A stretch of 64,000 nucleotides of DNA from Stappia stellulata (GTDB taxonomy: Bacteria; Pseudomonadota; Alphaproteobacteria; Rhizobiales; Stappiaceae), in assembly GCF_020176715.1 (NCBI RefSeq), contig NZ_JAIVMF010000006.1, positions 124,001 to 188,000 of the forward strand, in the 5' to 3' direction. Shown here one piece after another: positions 56,059 through 64,000 of the stretch. Position 1 is the stretch's first letter, and each line of letters starts with the position of its first letter. Position numbers and translations under genes: made by a program. The notes under the pieces are model-generated. The model was not told the DNA's origin, did not search any database, and worked only from the letters and a program-made list of their open reading frames with translations.

Positions 56059-57969
56059 ATGGCGGACGCGATGCGTTCGAAGGGATCGCAGCCGGCGGAT
56101 CGACGCCTCGATGTGATCGTGATCGGCGGCGGACATGCGGGCTGCGAGGCAGCGGCCGCCAGCGCACGCATGGGCGCGCGCACCGCTCTGGTGACCCACA
56201 GCTTCGCCACCGTCGGCGTGATGTCCTGCAATCCGGCGATCGGCGGTCTCGGCAAGGGCCATCTCGTGCGCGAGGTCGATGCGCTCGACGGCTTGATGGG
56301 GCGCGTCGCCGACAAGGCCGGCATTCAGTTCCGGCTGCTCAACCGGCGCAAGGGGCCGGCGGTGCGCGGTCCCCGTGCCCAGGCGGACCGGGCGCTCTAC
56401 CGCGCGGCGATGCAGGACGCGATCCGCGAGACGGCCAACCTCGAGGTGATCGAGGGCGAGGCGGCCGAGCTGCTCGTCGCCGACGGGCGGGCGACCGGTG
56501 TGCGTCTCGCCGACGGGCGGGAGCTTTCCGCCGGCGCCATCGTGTTGACCACCGGGACGTTCCTGCGCGGTGTCATTCATATCGGCGATCAGCGGATTCC
56601 GGCCGGCCGGGCGGGCGAACCGCCGGCGCGGCGCCTTGCCGCCTCGCTGCTCGATCATGGCTTCGAGCTTGGCCGGTTGAAGACCGGGACACCGGCGCGG
56701 CTCGACGGGCGCACCATCGACTGGGCCCGGCTTGAGGAGCAGAAGGGCGATTCGGTTCCGGAACCATTTTCCACCCTGACGGCGGCCATCGAGACGCCGC
56801 AGATTTCCTGCCACATCACCCGCACGACGCCGGAGACCCACGACATCATTCGCGCGAACCTGCAGCGCTCGGCGATGTATTCCGGCCATATCACCGGGCA
56901 GGGGCCGCGCTATTGTCCTTCGATCGAGGACAAGGTGGTGCGCTTTGCCGACCGGGACGGGCACCAGATCTTTCTCGAGCCGGAGGGGCTCGACGACCAC
57001 ACGGTCTATCCGAACGGGATCTCCACGTCGCTGCCGGAGGATGTGCAGCTGGCGTTCCTCAAGACCATTCCGGGTCTGGAGCGTGTCTCGGTGATCAAGT
57101 CCGGCTATGCCATCGAATATGATCACATAGATCCGCGCGAGCTTCGCCGCACGCTGGAGACCCGTCGGGTCGCCGGTCTGTTTCTCGCCGGCCAGATCAA
57201 CGGCACGACCGGCTACGAGGAGGCTGCAGCACAGGGGCTGGTCGCCGGGCTCAATGCGGCGCGGGGCGTCAGCGGCGGCGCGGAAATCGTCTTCGGCCGC
57301 GATCAGGGTTATATCGGCGTGATGATCGACGATCTCGTGACCTGCGGCGTGTCCGAGCCTTATCGCATGTTCACCTCGCGCGCCGAATACCGGCTGTCGC
57401 TGCGTGCCGACAACGCCGACCAGCGCCTGACGCCGCTCGGGCTGGAGATCGGCTGCGTCGGTGCGATCCGTCGAGTCGCTTTCGAAACGAAATGCGCAAG
57501 GCTTGCCGAGACCCGTGCGGTGCTGGAAGGCCTGACGGCGACGCCCGAGGTCGGGCGTCGCGCCGGTCTGCCGATCAATCAGGACGGCGTGCGCCGCTCG
57601 GCCTTCGAGCTTTTGTCCTATCCCGATATCGATCTCGACCGGTTGGCGGCGCTGTGGCCGCAGGAGATCGCCGCGCTCGACCGCGCCAGCGCGGAGCAGG
57701 TGGCGATCGATGCGCTCTATGCGGTCTACCTGCAGCGCCAGGCCGCGGATATCGACGCGCTGCGCCGGGACGAGGCATTGGTGTTGCCGCAGGACCTCGA
57801 CTATGCCGCCGTGCGCGGGCTGTCGAACGAGGCGCGGCAGAAGCTCGACGCGGTGCGGCCGGAAACTCTCGGCCAGGCGGCGCGGATCGACGGGGTGACG
57901 CCGGCGGCGCTCAGCCTGCTGCTGTCACATGTCCGCCGGCGCGCGGACCGGCCGGGGGCTGCCGCATGA
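56059..57969 (+). CDS. mnmG: tRNA uridine 5-carboxymethylaminomethyl modification enzyme MnmG (GidA)
   Basis: FAD/NADH-dependent partner of MnmE. 636 residues from the ATG at 56059, chosen over a GTG at 56053 because GGAG at 56047-56050 is 8 bases upstream. FAD-binding motif [20 protein letters not shown] near residues 20-39; signatures [20 protein letters not shown]-type and [15 protein letters not shown] are present. The C-terminal helical domain contacts MnmE and tRNA. It overlaps rsmG by 4 bases (ATGA). Confidence 0.96.
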   Translation: MADAMRSKGSQPADRRLDVIVIGGGHAGCEAAAASARMGARTALVTHSFATVGVMSCNPAIGGLGKGHLVREVDALDGLMGRVADKAGIQFRLLNRRKGPAVRGPRAQADRALYRAAMQDAIRETANLEVIEGEAAELLVADGRATGVRLADGRELSAGAIVLTTGTFLRGVIHIGDQRIPAGRAGEPPARRLAASLLDHGFELGRLKTGTPARLDGRTIDWARLEEQKGDSVPEPFSTLTAAIETPQISCHITRTTPETHDIIRANLQRSAMYSGHITGQGPRYCPSIEDKVVRFADRDGHQIFLEPEGLDDHTVYPNGISTSLPEDVQLAFLKTIPGLERVSVIKSGYAIEYDHIDPRELRRTLETRRVAGLFLAGQINGTTGYEEAAAQGLVAGLNAARGVSGGAEIVFGRDQGYIGVMIDDLVTCGVSEPYRMFTSRAEYRLSLRADNADQRLTPLGLEIGCVGAIRRVAFETKCARLAETRAVLEGLTATPEVGRRAGLPINQDGVRRSAFELLSYPDIDLDRLAALWPQEIAALDRASAEQVAIDALYAVYLQRQAADIDALRRDEALVLPQDLDYAAVRGLSNEARQKLDAVRPETLGQAARIDGVTPAALSLLLSHVRRRADRPGAAA

Positions 57970-58661
57970 GCCGCCCCGCCGCCGTTTCCGTCACAGACAG
58001 TCCCCAGGTTCTCCACGACGTTTTCCCCGTTTCACGTGAAACAGAAGATCGGCTGAGGATCTACGTTGATCTGCTGCTGCGCTGGCAAAAGGCGCAGAAC
58101 CTCGTGGCGCCGTCCACCTTGCCGGATGTCTGGCGCCGGCATGTCGCCGACAGTCTCCAGGTGCTCAAGGCCGGAGAGGGCGCGCGCCAGTGGGTCGACC
58201 TTGGCAGCGGCGCGGGCTTTCCCGGGCTGGTGACGGCCATCGCCTTGATGCAGGACGCGAAATCGCAGGGCGACGCCCATGTGCATCTGGTGGAAAGCAA
58301 CCAGCGCAAGGTCGCCTTCCTGCGCGCGGTGATCCGGGAGACCGGGTGTCCGGCGACAGTCCATGCCGAGCGCATCGAGGCTGTGGCGGAAGATCTGGCA
58401 TCCTCCGGAGCCACGCCGATCCAGGCGGTTTCGGCCCGCGCGCTCGCGGATCTTTCGGTTCTCTGCGGCTTTGCGGAGCCCTTTGTGCGCCACGGTGCGC
58501 TGGCGATTTTCCACAAGGGGAAAAATTTTCGCGAGGAGGTCGCGCAAGCGTCTCACGCCTTCGACTTCGACATGGTAGAACAGAACAGCCTCATCGATCC
58601 CGACAGCCGGCTCTTGATACTCAAGCGGATCCGGCCGCGCGGCGCGACAGGGAAAGGTTAG
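57966..58661 (+). CDS. rsmG: 16S rRNA (guanine527-N7)-methyltransferase RsmG (GidB)
   Basis: Methylates G527 of 16S rRNA with SAM; loss gives low-level streptomycin resistance in many bacteria. 231 residues from the ATG at 57966. The N-terminal [21 protein letters not shown] is the family opening, followed by the SAM loop [18 protein letters not shown]. The VSRET codons contain a parS site (58028-58043), so this stretch is under both protein and centromere constraint. Start overlaps the mnmG stop; parA begins 6 bases after the stop. Confidence 0.95.
   Translation: MSRPAAVSVTDSPQVLHDVFPVSRETEDRLRIYVDLLLRWQKAQNLVAPSTLPDVWRRHVADSLQVLKAGEGARQWVDLGSGAGFPGLVTAIALMQDAKSQGDAHVHLVESNQRKVAFLRAVIRETGCPATVHAERIEAVAEDLASSGATPIQAVSARALADLSVLCGFAEPFVRHGALAIFHKGKNFREEVAQASHAFDFDMVEQNSLIDPDSRLLILKRIRPRGATGKG
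58028..58043. other. parS centromere site inside rsmG (15/16 match)
   Basis: CGTTTCACGTGAAACA, identical to the site at 55676. It is read in frame as Val-Ser-Arg-Glu-Thr of RsmG. Confidence 0.85.
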
Positions 58662-58667
58662 ATCCGG

Positions 58668-59498
58668 ATGAGCATGCTTCCTCAGTCTCCGCGCGTTCTG
58701 GCGCTGGCCAACCAGAAGGGCGGCGTCGGCAAGACCACGACCGCCATCAACCTCGGAACGGCGCTGGCCGCCATCGGCGAACGCGTGCTGGTGGTCGACC
58801 TCGACCCGCAGGGCAATGCCTCCACCGGTCTCGGCATCGACCGGCGGGCGCGGGACCTGTCGACCTATGATGTTCTGACCGGCGAGTGTTCCCTGGCCGA
58901 AACGATCCAGGAAACCGCCGTGCCGCGCTTGTGGGTGGCGCCATCGACCATGGACCTTCTGGGTGTCGAGCTGGAGATCGCCTCGCGCTCCGACCGGGCG
59001 CATCGGCTGCGCTCCGCCGTGTCGGAGATGGCCCACGGCGAGCGTGGCAGCGAAGGCGGCTTCGATTTCACCTATGTGCTGATCGACTGCCCGCCGTCGC
59101 TCAACCTGCTGACCATCAACGCGCTGTCGGCGTCCCATTCGATCCTGGTGCCGCTGCAGTGCGAGTTCTTCGCGCTGGAGGGTCTCAGCCAGTTGCTGAG
59201 CACGGTCGAGCAGGTCAAGGCGGCGCTGAATCCGGAACTGTCCATCCACGGCATCGTGCTGACGATGTTCGACAGCCGCAACAACCTGTCCAACCAGGTG
59301 GTGGCGGATGTGCGCGAGACCATGGGCGATGCGGTCTATGACACGATCATCCCGCGCAATGTGCGGGTGTCGGAAGCGCCGTCCTACGGCAAGCCGGCGC
59401 TGCTCTACGATCTGAAGTGCTCCGGCAGCCAGGCCTATCTGCGGCTGGCGTCGGAGATCATCCAGCGGGAGCGGGCGCTGCGCGGTGTCGCTGCCTGA
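58668..59498 (+). CDS. parA: Chromosome partitioning ATPase ParA
   Basis: Walker-type ATPase that forms the gradient on nucleoid DNA pulling ParB-parS complexes. 276 residues from the ATG at 58668; an ATG at 58674 is possible. The deviant Walker A KGGVGKTTTAIN includes the signature lysine, followed by VVDLDPQGNASTGLG and Walker B YVLIDCPPSLNLLTINAL. It has the short N-terminus of chromosomal ParA, without a DNA-binding domain. Same transcript as rsmG and, after 107 bases, parB. Confidence 0.97.
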   Translation: MSMLPQSPRVLALANQKGGVGKTTTAINLGTALAAIGERVLVVDLDPQGNASTGLGIDRRARDLSTYDVLTGECSLAETIQETAVPRLWVAPSTMDLLGVELEIASRSDRAHRLRSAVSEMAHGERGSEGGFDFTYVLIDCPPSLNLLTINALSASHSILVPLQCEFFALEGLSQLLSTVEQVKAALNPELSIHGIVLTMFDSRNNLSNQVVADVRETMGDAVYDTIIPRNVRVSEAPSYGKPALLYDLKCSGSQAYLRLASEIIQRERALRGVAA

Positions 59499-59605
59499 TC
59501 GGGATACGGTGCGGTTGCATTGGATTCGGATGCGCAACAATTGGACTTGCGGACTTTCAAGGGAACACGCGCACGGGGCGCGCGCATGGGTGACGAGTGA
59601 GCGAA

Positions 59606-60508
59606 ATGGCTGACGACGACGGTGGAAAGAAGAAGCGGCTCGGACGGGGACTGGCCGCGCTGATCGGTGAGGTCGGAACCGAGCCGCCCGCGGATCCGCG
59701 TCCGCCGCGCGACACGCGCCGGGTGCCGATCGAGTTCCTGACCGCCAACCCGCGCAACCCGCGCAAGAGCTTCACCGAGGCGGATCTCGACGACCTGACC
59801 TCCTCCATCCGCGAGAAGGGGATCGTCCAGCCGCTGCTGGTGCGTCCTGTGTCGGCCCGCGACAACGCCTATGAGATCATTGCCGGCGAGCGGCGCTGGC
59901 GGGCCGCGCAGCGCGCCGGCCTGCATGTCGTGCCGGTCGTGGTGCGCGATGTCACCGATCAGGAAGCGCTGGAACTGGCGATCATCGAGAACGTCCAGCG
60001 CGCCGATCTCAATCCGATCGAGGAGGGGCTCGGCTACGACCAGCTCGTCCAGGAGTTTTCCTACAGCCAGAGCGAACTGGCCAAGGTGATCGGCAAGAGC
60101 CGCAGTCATGTGGCCAACACGCTGCGCCTGCTCAAGCTTCCCAACTCGGTGAAGGACTATCTGGCGGAAGGCCTGCTGACGGCGGGCCACGCGCGTGCGC
60201 TGATCACGGCCGAGGATCCGGCAGCACTTGCCGAGCTCATCCTGGAAAAGGGCCTGAACGTGCGCGAGGCCGAGCGGCTGGCGCAGGACCCGGATGCTTT
60301 CGCCAAGAAGGTCGGGCCGAAAGGCAAGGTCGAAAAGGCCGAGAAGGACGCCGACACGCGGGCGCTGGAAAAGCGGCTGACCGATACGCTCGGCCTGAAG
60401 ATCGCCATTGCCCACAAGCAGGACAAGGGCACGGGCGAGCTCAAGATCCGCTATGCATCGCTGGAGCAGCTCGACGAGATTTGTCGCATTCTCGGCGTTC
60501 CGTCCTGA
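59606..60508 (+). CDS. parB: Chromosome partitioning protein ParB
   Basis: CTPase clamp that loads at parS and spreads. 300 residues from the ATG at 59606 (MADDDGGKKKRLGRGLAAL); a GTG at 59597 is possible. The N-terminal LGRGLAALIGE motif stimulates ParA. The CTP-binding ParB/Srx domain contains IIAGERRWRAAQRAGL and ELAIIENVQRADLNPIEE. The HTH KVIGKSRSHVANTLRLLKLP recognises parS, and the C-terminal dimerisation domain ends GELKIRYASLEQLDEIC. parS matches lie 1.5-8.1 kb to its left. Confidence 0.97.
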   Translation: MADDDGGKKKRLGRGLAALIGEVGTEPPADPRPPRDTRRVPIEFLTANPRNPRKSFTEADLDDLTSSIREKGIVQPLLVRPVSARDNAYEIIAGERRWRAAQRAGLHVVPVVVRDVTDQEALELAIIENVQRADLNPIEEGLGYDQLVQEFSYSQSELAKVIGKSRSHVANTLRLLKLPNSVKDYLAEGLLTAGHARALITAEDPAALAELILEKGLNVREAERLAQDPDAFAKKVGPKGKVEKAEKDADTRALEKRLTDTLGLKIAIAHKQDKGTGELKIRYASLEQLDEICRILGVPS

Positions 60509-60540
60509 TTTCTCAAATTAAATCAATATCATAATATAAA

Positions 60541-60562
60541 GGCCGCCGGCGTTTCGGCGGCC
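60541..60562. terminator. Bidirectional terminator between parB and the ECF sigma gene
   Basis: GGCCGCC (60541-60547) pairs with GGCGGCC (60556-60562). On the minus strand the stem is followed by TTTATATTAT, a good tail for the sigma gene transcript; on the plus strand GTCTTCGT gives a weaker tail for parB. Confidence 0.65.
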
Positions 60563-60648
60563 GTCTTCGTGCTGCGGTCAAAGCCTTCGGTTGCAACCGT
60601 GGGTGCCGGGCGCTGAGCGGCGCTTTCTCGAAAAAAGGAAGAACGCCG

Positions 60649-61215
60649 TCAATTGATGTCGACGGCTTCGTCGGCCTCGAGGATGCGCCGCAGGCGGGCG
60701 AAGGCGAGGCGGATGCGCGATTTCACCGTGCCGAGCGGCAGGCCGGTGTCTTCGGCGATCTGGCTGTGCGACAGGCCGGAGAAAAACGCGCGGCGGATGA
60801 GATCGGCCTGTTCCTCGGGAAGCGAGGTCAACGCCTCGCGCACGCGGTCCTCGCGCAGGCGGGCATCGAGCTCGTCGTCCTGGTCCTCAGGTGCGGCGGG
60901 CCGCAGGCTCGGGTCTTCCTTGTCGAGCAGGGCCGAGCGGTCGCGCCTGAGCGCGTCGATCCGTCGGTTGCGGGCGATGCGGAACAGCCAGGTGGCGGCT
61001 GTCGCGCGGCTGGCATCGAAGAGATGCGCCTTGCGCCACAGGGTGATCATCACCTCCTGGGTCAGTTCTTCCGCCGAGGCGGCGTCGGCCCCCAGGCGTA
61101 TGAGATAGGACTTCAGGCGCGGCGCGAAATGGTCGAACAATCCCGCAAAGGCGGTCTTGTCGCGTTGCTCTGCAACGCGGCGGATCAGGTCTGTCAGCGG
61201 GTCGGGCTTTGCCAC
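60649..61215 (-). CDS. ECF-type RNA polymerase sigma factor
   Basis: 188 residues. Sigma2 region covers about residues 20-90 (YLIRLGADAASAEELTQEV; TWLFRIARNRRIDALRR, the -10-binding helix) and sigma4 about 125-180 (LSHSQIAEDTGLPLGTVKSR, the -35-binding HTH). The acidic linker (PAAPEDQDDELD) is of ordinary length. It resembles the RpoE/SigK-like alphaproteobacterial ECF groups, whose members are usually paired with an anti-sigma gene immediately downstream. None is seen: downstream is convergent parB. Its signal is therefore not evident from context. Confidence 0.9.
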   Translation of the reverse strand: MAKPDPLTDLIRRVAEQRDKTAFAGLFDHFAPRLKSYLIRLGADAASAEELTQEVMITLWRKAHLFDASRATAATWLFRIARNRRIDALRRDRSALLDKEDPSLRPAAPEDQDDELDARLREDRVREALTSLPEEQADLIRRAFFSGLSHSQIAEDTGLPLGTVKSRIRLAFARLRRILEADEAVDIN

Positions 61216-61628
61216 GGTCTATGCGGCCTCACCCGTCCAAGGAAGCTGGTCGGCAGTGTTCCACATTGGTTGTCGTTTTCCATTCCTGCTTGCCGCGCCC
61301 GATATGCCGGTTCCCATGATCCACGGCTGGATACAGGTTCCGAACACCCGGAAACCGTCTTTCGATCCCTGCGGGCACAACAGCCCGCCATCACCGCATT
61401 CGTCAATAGCGTTTTGGTTTATCCCGCATTTCCGGTGATGTCACACTCTCGCCCGATTTGTACAGGCAGCGTGCTCTGCATCACGATCATACCGGGTTTT
61501 ACAGGTCGCGCCACGTTAGCGCGCGTCTATCAACCCTTTCGTAACTTGCGGCGCGATAACCTTAAGACAAGGTAACCCCAACCTGGCAAGTTTGACCCAA
61601 ATCCAACGGGAGCAGTAGCGGTTAGGAG
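61216..61628. promoter_or_regulatory. Divergent region between the ECF sigma gene and the IalB-like gene
   Basis: 413 bases, lower GC than surroundings, no convincing gene. A small inverted repeat ACCTT-N5-AAGGT (61559-61573) lies about 56 bases upstream of the IalB-like start and may be an operator. Promoters for both genes must lie here. Confidence 0.35.
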
Positions 61629-62138
61629 ATGATGCAGGCACGAACGCTAATTCCGGCCCTTCTTGCGCTTGTTTTCACGAGCGCGGCAGCGCTGGCGCAG
61701 ACGCCGGCTCTGATCGGCCAGCACAGCGCATGGGCGACCTATTCCTACGGCGGTGCCAAGGGCAAGGTCTGTTACGCGCTTTCGAAACCCACGAAGCTCG
61801 CGCCGAGCGATCGCAATCACGGAGATGTGTTCTTCTTCGTGTCGAACCGCCCGGGTGAGAATGTCGACAACGAGCCGAGTGTGATCGTCGGCTATTCCTT
61901 CAAGGAGCAGTCGTCTGTTTCCGTTGATATCGACGGGCAGAAGTTCACGATGTTCACCAAGAAGGATGGCGCCTGGATGGCCAATCCGGCGGAAGAGCGC
62001 AAGCTCGTCGCCGCGATGAAGGCCGGACGGGAGATGGTCGTGTCGGGCGTATCGGCGCGCGGCACGCAGACGACCTACACCTATTCGCTGTCCGGCGTGA
62101 CGGCGGCGATCGGCTCCGCGGACACGGCCTGCCGGTAA
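61629..62138 (+). CDS. Invasion-associated locus B (IalB) family exported protein
   Basis: 169 residues. Start ambiguous between ATGs at 61629 and 61632, as TAGGAG abuts the first. A signal peptide (LIPALLALVFTSAAALAQ, cleavage after ALAQ near residue 23) directs export. The mature part (WATYSYGGAKGKVCYALS, FFFVSNRPGENVDNEPSV) fits the IalB-like beta fold, with C58-like and terminal C residues placed for a disulfide. Named from Bartonella, but family members are common in free-living alphaproteobacteria where the role is unclear. rlmN follows after a terminator. Confidence 0.85.
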   Translation: MMQARTLIPALLALVFTSAAALAQTPALIGQHSAWATYSYGGAKGKVCYALSKPTKLAPSDRNHGDVFFFVSNRPGENVDNEPSVIVGYSFKEQSSVSVDIDGQKFTMFTKKDGAWMANPAEERKLVAAMKAGREMVVSGVSARGTQTTYTYSLSGVTAAIGSADTACR

Positions 62139-62206
62139 GGCTGGCGGGTTTTGGCGGGCGATCGGACTCGCATTCGCATGCGATGACGTATATCTAGACG
62201 TCCTGT

Positions 62207-62238
62207 CGAAAGGCGGTGGTTCAGGCCACCGCCTTTCG
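62207..62238 (+). terminator. Strong hairpin after the IalB-like gene
   Basis: CGAAAGGCGGTGG (62207-62219) pairs perfectly with CCACCGCCTTTCG (62226-62238) around a 6-base loop. The CTTTC within the right arm may act as the U-tract. It lies 68 bases past the stop codon. Confidence 0.6.
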
Positions 62239-62370
62239 GCGTTGGCGGAGGCCTCTCGCGTTTCGGGGCATCCGCCGCGAGCCCCGGCATGTTAGGCTTT
62301 GGCCGCACGACGCCCAGAGGCCCTGCCGGAGCCGCACCCAGACAACGCACGAACCTTTGGAACCCGGATC

Positions 62371-63606
62371 ATGACCGTGATCGACATCGATGGACCCGAC
62401 AAGCGGCGCGGCACCTCGCCCGCCCCGGCAACGGCGGCACAGCCTGCGGAAAAGCCGACGCTGATCGGTCTCGACCGTGACGAACTGGCGCAGGCCCTTG
62501 CCGGCATTGGCGTTCCCGAGCGCCAGCTGCGCATGCGGGTCGCCCAGATGTGGCATTGGCTCTATGTGCGCGGCGTGTCGGATTTTGCCGATATGCTCAA
62601 TGTTTCCAAGGATCTGCGCGCGCAACTCGCCGACGCTTTCACCATCGCGCGGCCCGAGATCGTCTCGGAGCAGATTTCCAACGACGGCACGCGCAAGTGG
62701 CTGTTCCGCTTCCCGCCGCGCGGGGCCGGCCGTCCGGTGGAGATCGAAACGGTCTATATTCCGGAAGAGGGGCGCGGAACGCTTTGCGTGTCCTCGCAGG
62801 TGGGCTGCACGTTGACCTGCAGCTTCTGTCATACCGGCACCCAGCGGCTGGTGCGCAATCTGACGGCGGAGGAAATCCTCTCGCAGATCCTGATCGCCCG
62901 CGACCGTCTCGGCGATTTTCCGCGCGGCTCGACGCCGGCCGATGCGGCGGTGCCGAGCGAGGGCCGGCTTGTCACCAACATCGTGATGATGGGCATGGGC
63001 GAGCCGCTCTACAATTTCGACAACGTCAAGAAGGCGCTGCTGATCGCGTCCGATGGCGACGGATTGTCGCTCTCCAAGCGGCGCATCACCCTGTCGACCT
63101 CAGGCATCGTTCCCGAAATCGCCCGCACCGGCGCCGAAATCGGCTGCATGCTGGCGATCTCGCTGCATGCGGTGCGCGACGACTTGCGCGACGAACTGGT
63201 GCCGATCAACAAGAAATGGAACATCGCGGCGCTGCTCGACGCCTGCCGCGCCTATCCGGGGCTGAACAACGCCCGGCGGATCACCTTCGAATATGTGATG
63301 CTCAAGGGCGTCAACGACAGTCTGGCCGATGCCCGCAAGCTGGTGCAGCTCCTGAAGGGCATTCCGGCCAAGATCAACCTGATCCCGTTCAACCCGTGGC
63401 CGGGGTCGGGGCACGAATGTTCCGACTGGGAGCAGATCGAGGCTTTCGCGGATGTGGTGAACAAGGCCGGCTATGCCTCGCCGATCCGCACCCCGCGCGG
63501 GCGGGACATCTTCGCCGCCTGCGGCCAGCTCAAGTCGGAATCGGAGCGCATGCGCGCCCGCGACCGGGCAGCGCTTGAGGCAGCACCCGCCGGGCAAAGC
63601 GCCTGA
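62371..63606 (+). CDS. rlmN: Dual-specificity 23S rRNA/tRNA adenine-C2 methyltransferase RlmN
   Basis: Radical-SAM enzyme methylating A2503 of 23S rRNA and A37 of some tRNAs. 411 residues from the ATG at 62371 ([16 protein letters not shown]). The iron-sulfur motif C-x3-C-x2-C is CTLTCSFC within [31 protein letters not shown] is the family signature, and the C-terminal [18 protein letters not shown] carries the methyl-carrying cysteine. Upstream in-frame sequence to 62299 is judged leader. Confidence 0.96.
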   Translation: MTVIDIDGPDKRRGTSPAPATAAQPAEKPTLIGLDRDELAQALAGIGVPERQLRMRVAQMWHWLYVRGVSDFADMLNVSKDLRAQLADAFTIARPEIVSEQISNDGTRKWLFRFPPRGAGRPVEIETVYIPEEGRGTLCVSSQVGCTLTCSFCHTGTQRLVRNLTAEEILSQILIARDRLGDFPRGSTPADAAVPSEGRLVTNIVMMGMGEPLYNFDNVKKALLIASDGDGLSLSKRRITLSTSGIVPEIARTGAEIGCMLAISLHAVRDDLRDELVPINKKWNIAALLDACRAYPGLNNARRITFEYVMLKGVNDSLADARKLVQLLKGIPAKINLIPFNPWPGSGHECSDWEQIEAFADVVNKAGYASPIRTPRGRDIFAACGQLKSESERMRARDRAALEAAPAGQSA

Positions 63607-63611
63607 GTGAC

Positions 63612-64000
63612 ATGATCGATGCCGCCGCAGTCCTCGCCCAGACGATCCGTGTGGTGATCGCGCTGGTGCTTGCCTTCGTCGCGGCGGGCGTCTTTCTGGC
63701 CTTCGGCCTGTTTCAGGCCTGGACGGGGGACGCGCATCCGGCGGAGATCGGGGCCGCTGTCGGCGCCGGGCTCGTCGGGGCGAGCGTGATCGGCGGGTTG
63801 TCCTTCGTGCCGGCGCTGATTGCCGTCCTTTTTTCCGAAATGCTGCGGCTGCGCGGCATCGTGTTTCACCTTGCCGCCGGCGGACTGATCGCGCTCGCGC
63901 TTTGGGTCATGCAGGACGCCGGGGGACAGGCGGCGGGCGTCCAGAGCGCGCCCTCAGGCCTGCCGCGCGGCAGCCTCGTGGTGCTGGCGGCTGGCTTCGT
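63612..64000 (+). CDS. Uncharacterised membrane protein (3' end cut by window)
   Basis: Starts at the ATG at 63612, 5 bases after the rlmN stop, and stays open for 129 codons to the window edge. It has four predicted membrane helices (about residues 12-35, 48-68, 86-103 and 119 onward) and no motif I recognise; alanine/leucine/valine-rich. Its tight spacing suggests co-transcription with rlmN. Confidence 0.6.
   Translation, partial: MIDAAAVLAQTIRVVIALVLAFVAAGVFLAFGLFQAWTGDAHPAEIGAAVGAGLVGASVIGGLSFVPALIAVLFSEMLRLRGIVFHLAAGGLIALALWVMQDAGGQAAGVQSAPSGLPRGSLVVLAAGF

Overview
This is a GC-rich chromosomal segment from an alphaproteobacterium, most likely of the order Hyphomicrobiales (Rhizobiales). 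The evidence is gene order: irr next to fabA-fabB-fabI; maf-aroE-coaE-dnaQ beside a ppsR/hemE junction; and mnmE-mnmG-rsmG-parA-parB with parS sites. A Stappiaceae-like genus is a guess from overall flavour. I see no prophage, insertion sequence, CRISPR array or rRNA operon. The window is core chromosome with a few accessory genes.

Layout. 1-4.3 kb: a purine-nucleoside/BMP-type ABC importer (two permeases, double ATPase, binding protein), minus strand. 4.6-9.1 kb: murJ and glnD. 9.2-12.1 kb: an envelope operon of Tim44-like protein, MltA, Smr-domain protein and XRE regulator, tightly coupled. 12.4-17.2 kb: fxsA, an acyltransferase and polA. 17.2-23.7 kb: an aromatic catabolic island with a divergent MarR regulator, homogentisate dioxygenase, a FAH-family hydrolase, an atypical metallo-beta-lactamase-fold protein, a flavin monooxygenase, a DUF2783 protein and a VOC protein. 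23.8-26.4 kb: 1-Cys peroxiredoxin, phosphopantetheinyl transferase, histidine phosphatase, tRNA-Arg(CCG). 26.8-34 kb: trpB, trpF (no trpA), maeB, mutS. 34-38.4 kb: an Ada-like alkyltransferase, a large exported protein with VHL-beta-like and MliC-like domains, a DUF2244 protein, nth. 38.5-44.1 kb: irr, fabA-fabB-fabI, an SH3 protein, a D-2-hydroxyacid dehydrogenase.

44.2-64 kb is the replication-origin neighbourhood. dnaQ, coaE, aroE, maf and ppsR run leftward; hemE, hemJ and rho run rightward. Between ppsR and hemE lies a 432-bp gap with a CtrA box (TTAA-N7-TTAA), degenerate DnaA-box-like sequences and a T-rich tract, the arrangement known for Caulobacter Cori. Further right are mnmE, mnmG, rsmG, parA and parB, with four good parS matches between 51.5 and 58.1 kb and a fifth weaker one. 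An ECF sigma factor, an IalB-like protein, rlmN and a truncated membrane protein complete the window.

The two places most likely to hold undescribed biology are the exported VHL-beta/MliC protein (35.1-37.1 kb) and the homogentisate operon with its unusual MBL protein, monooxygenase and DUF2783 gene (17.7-23.7 kb).
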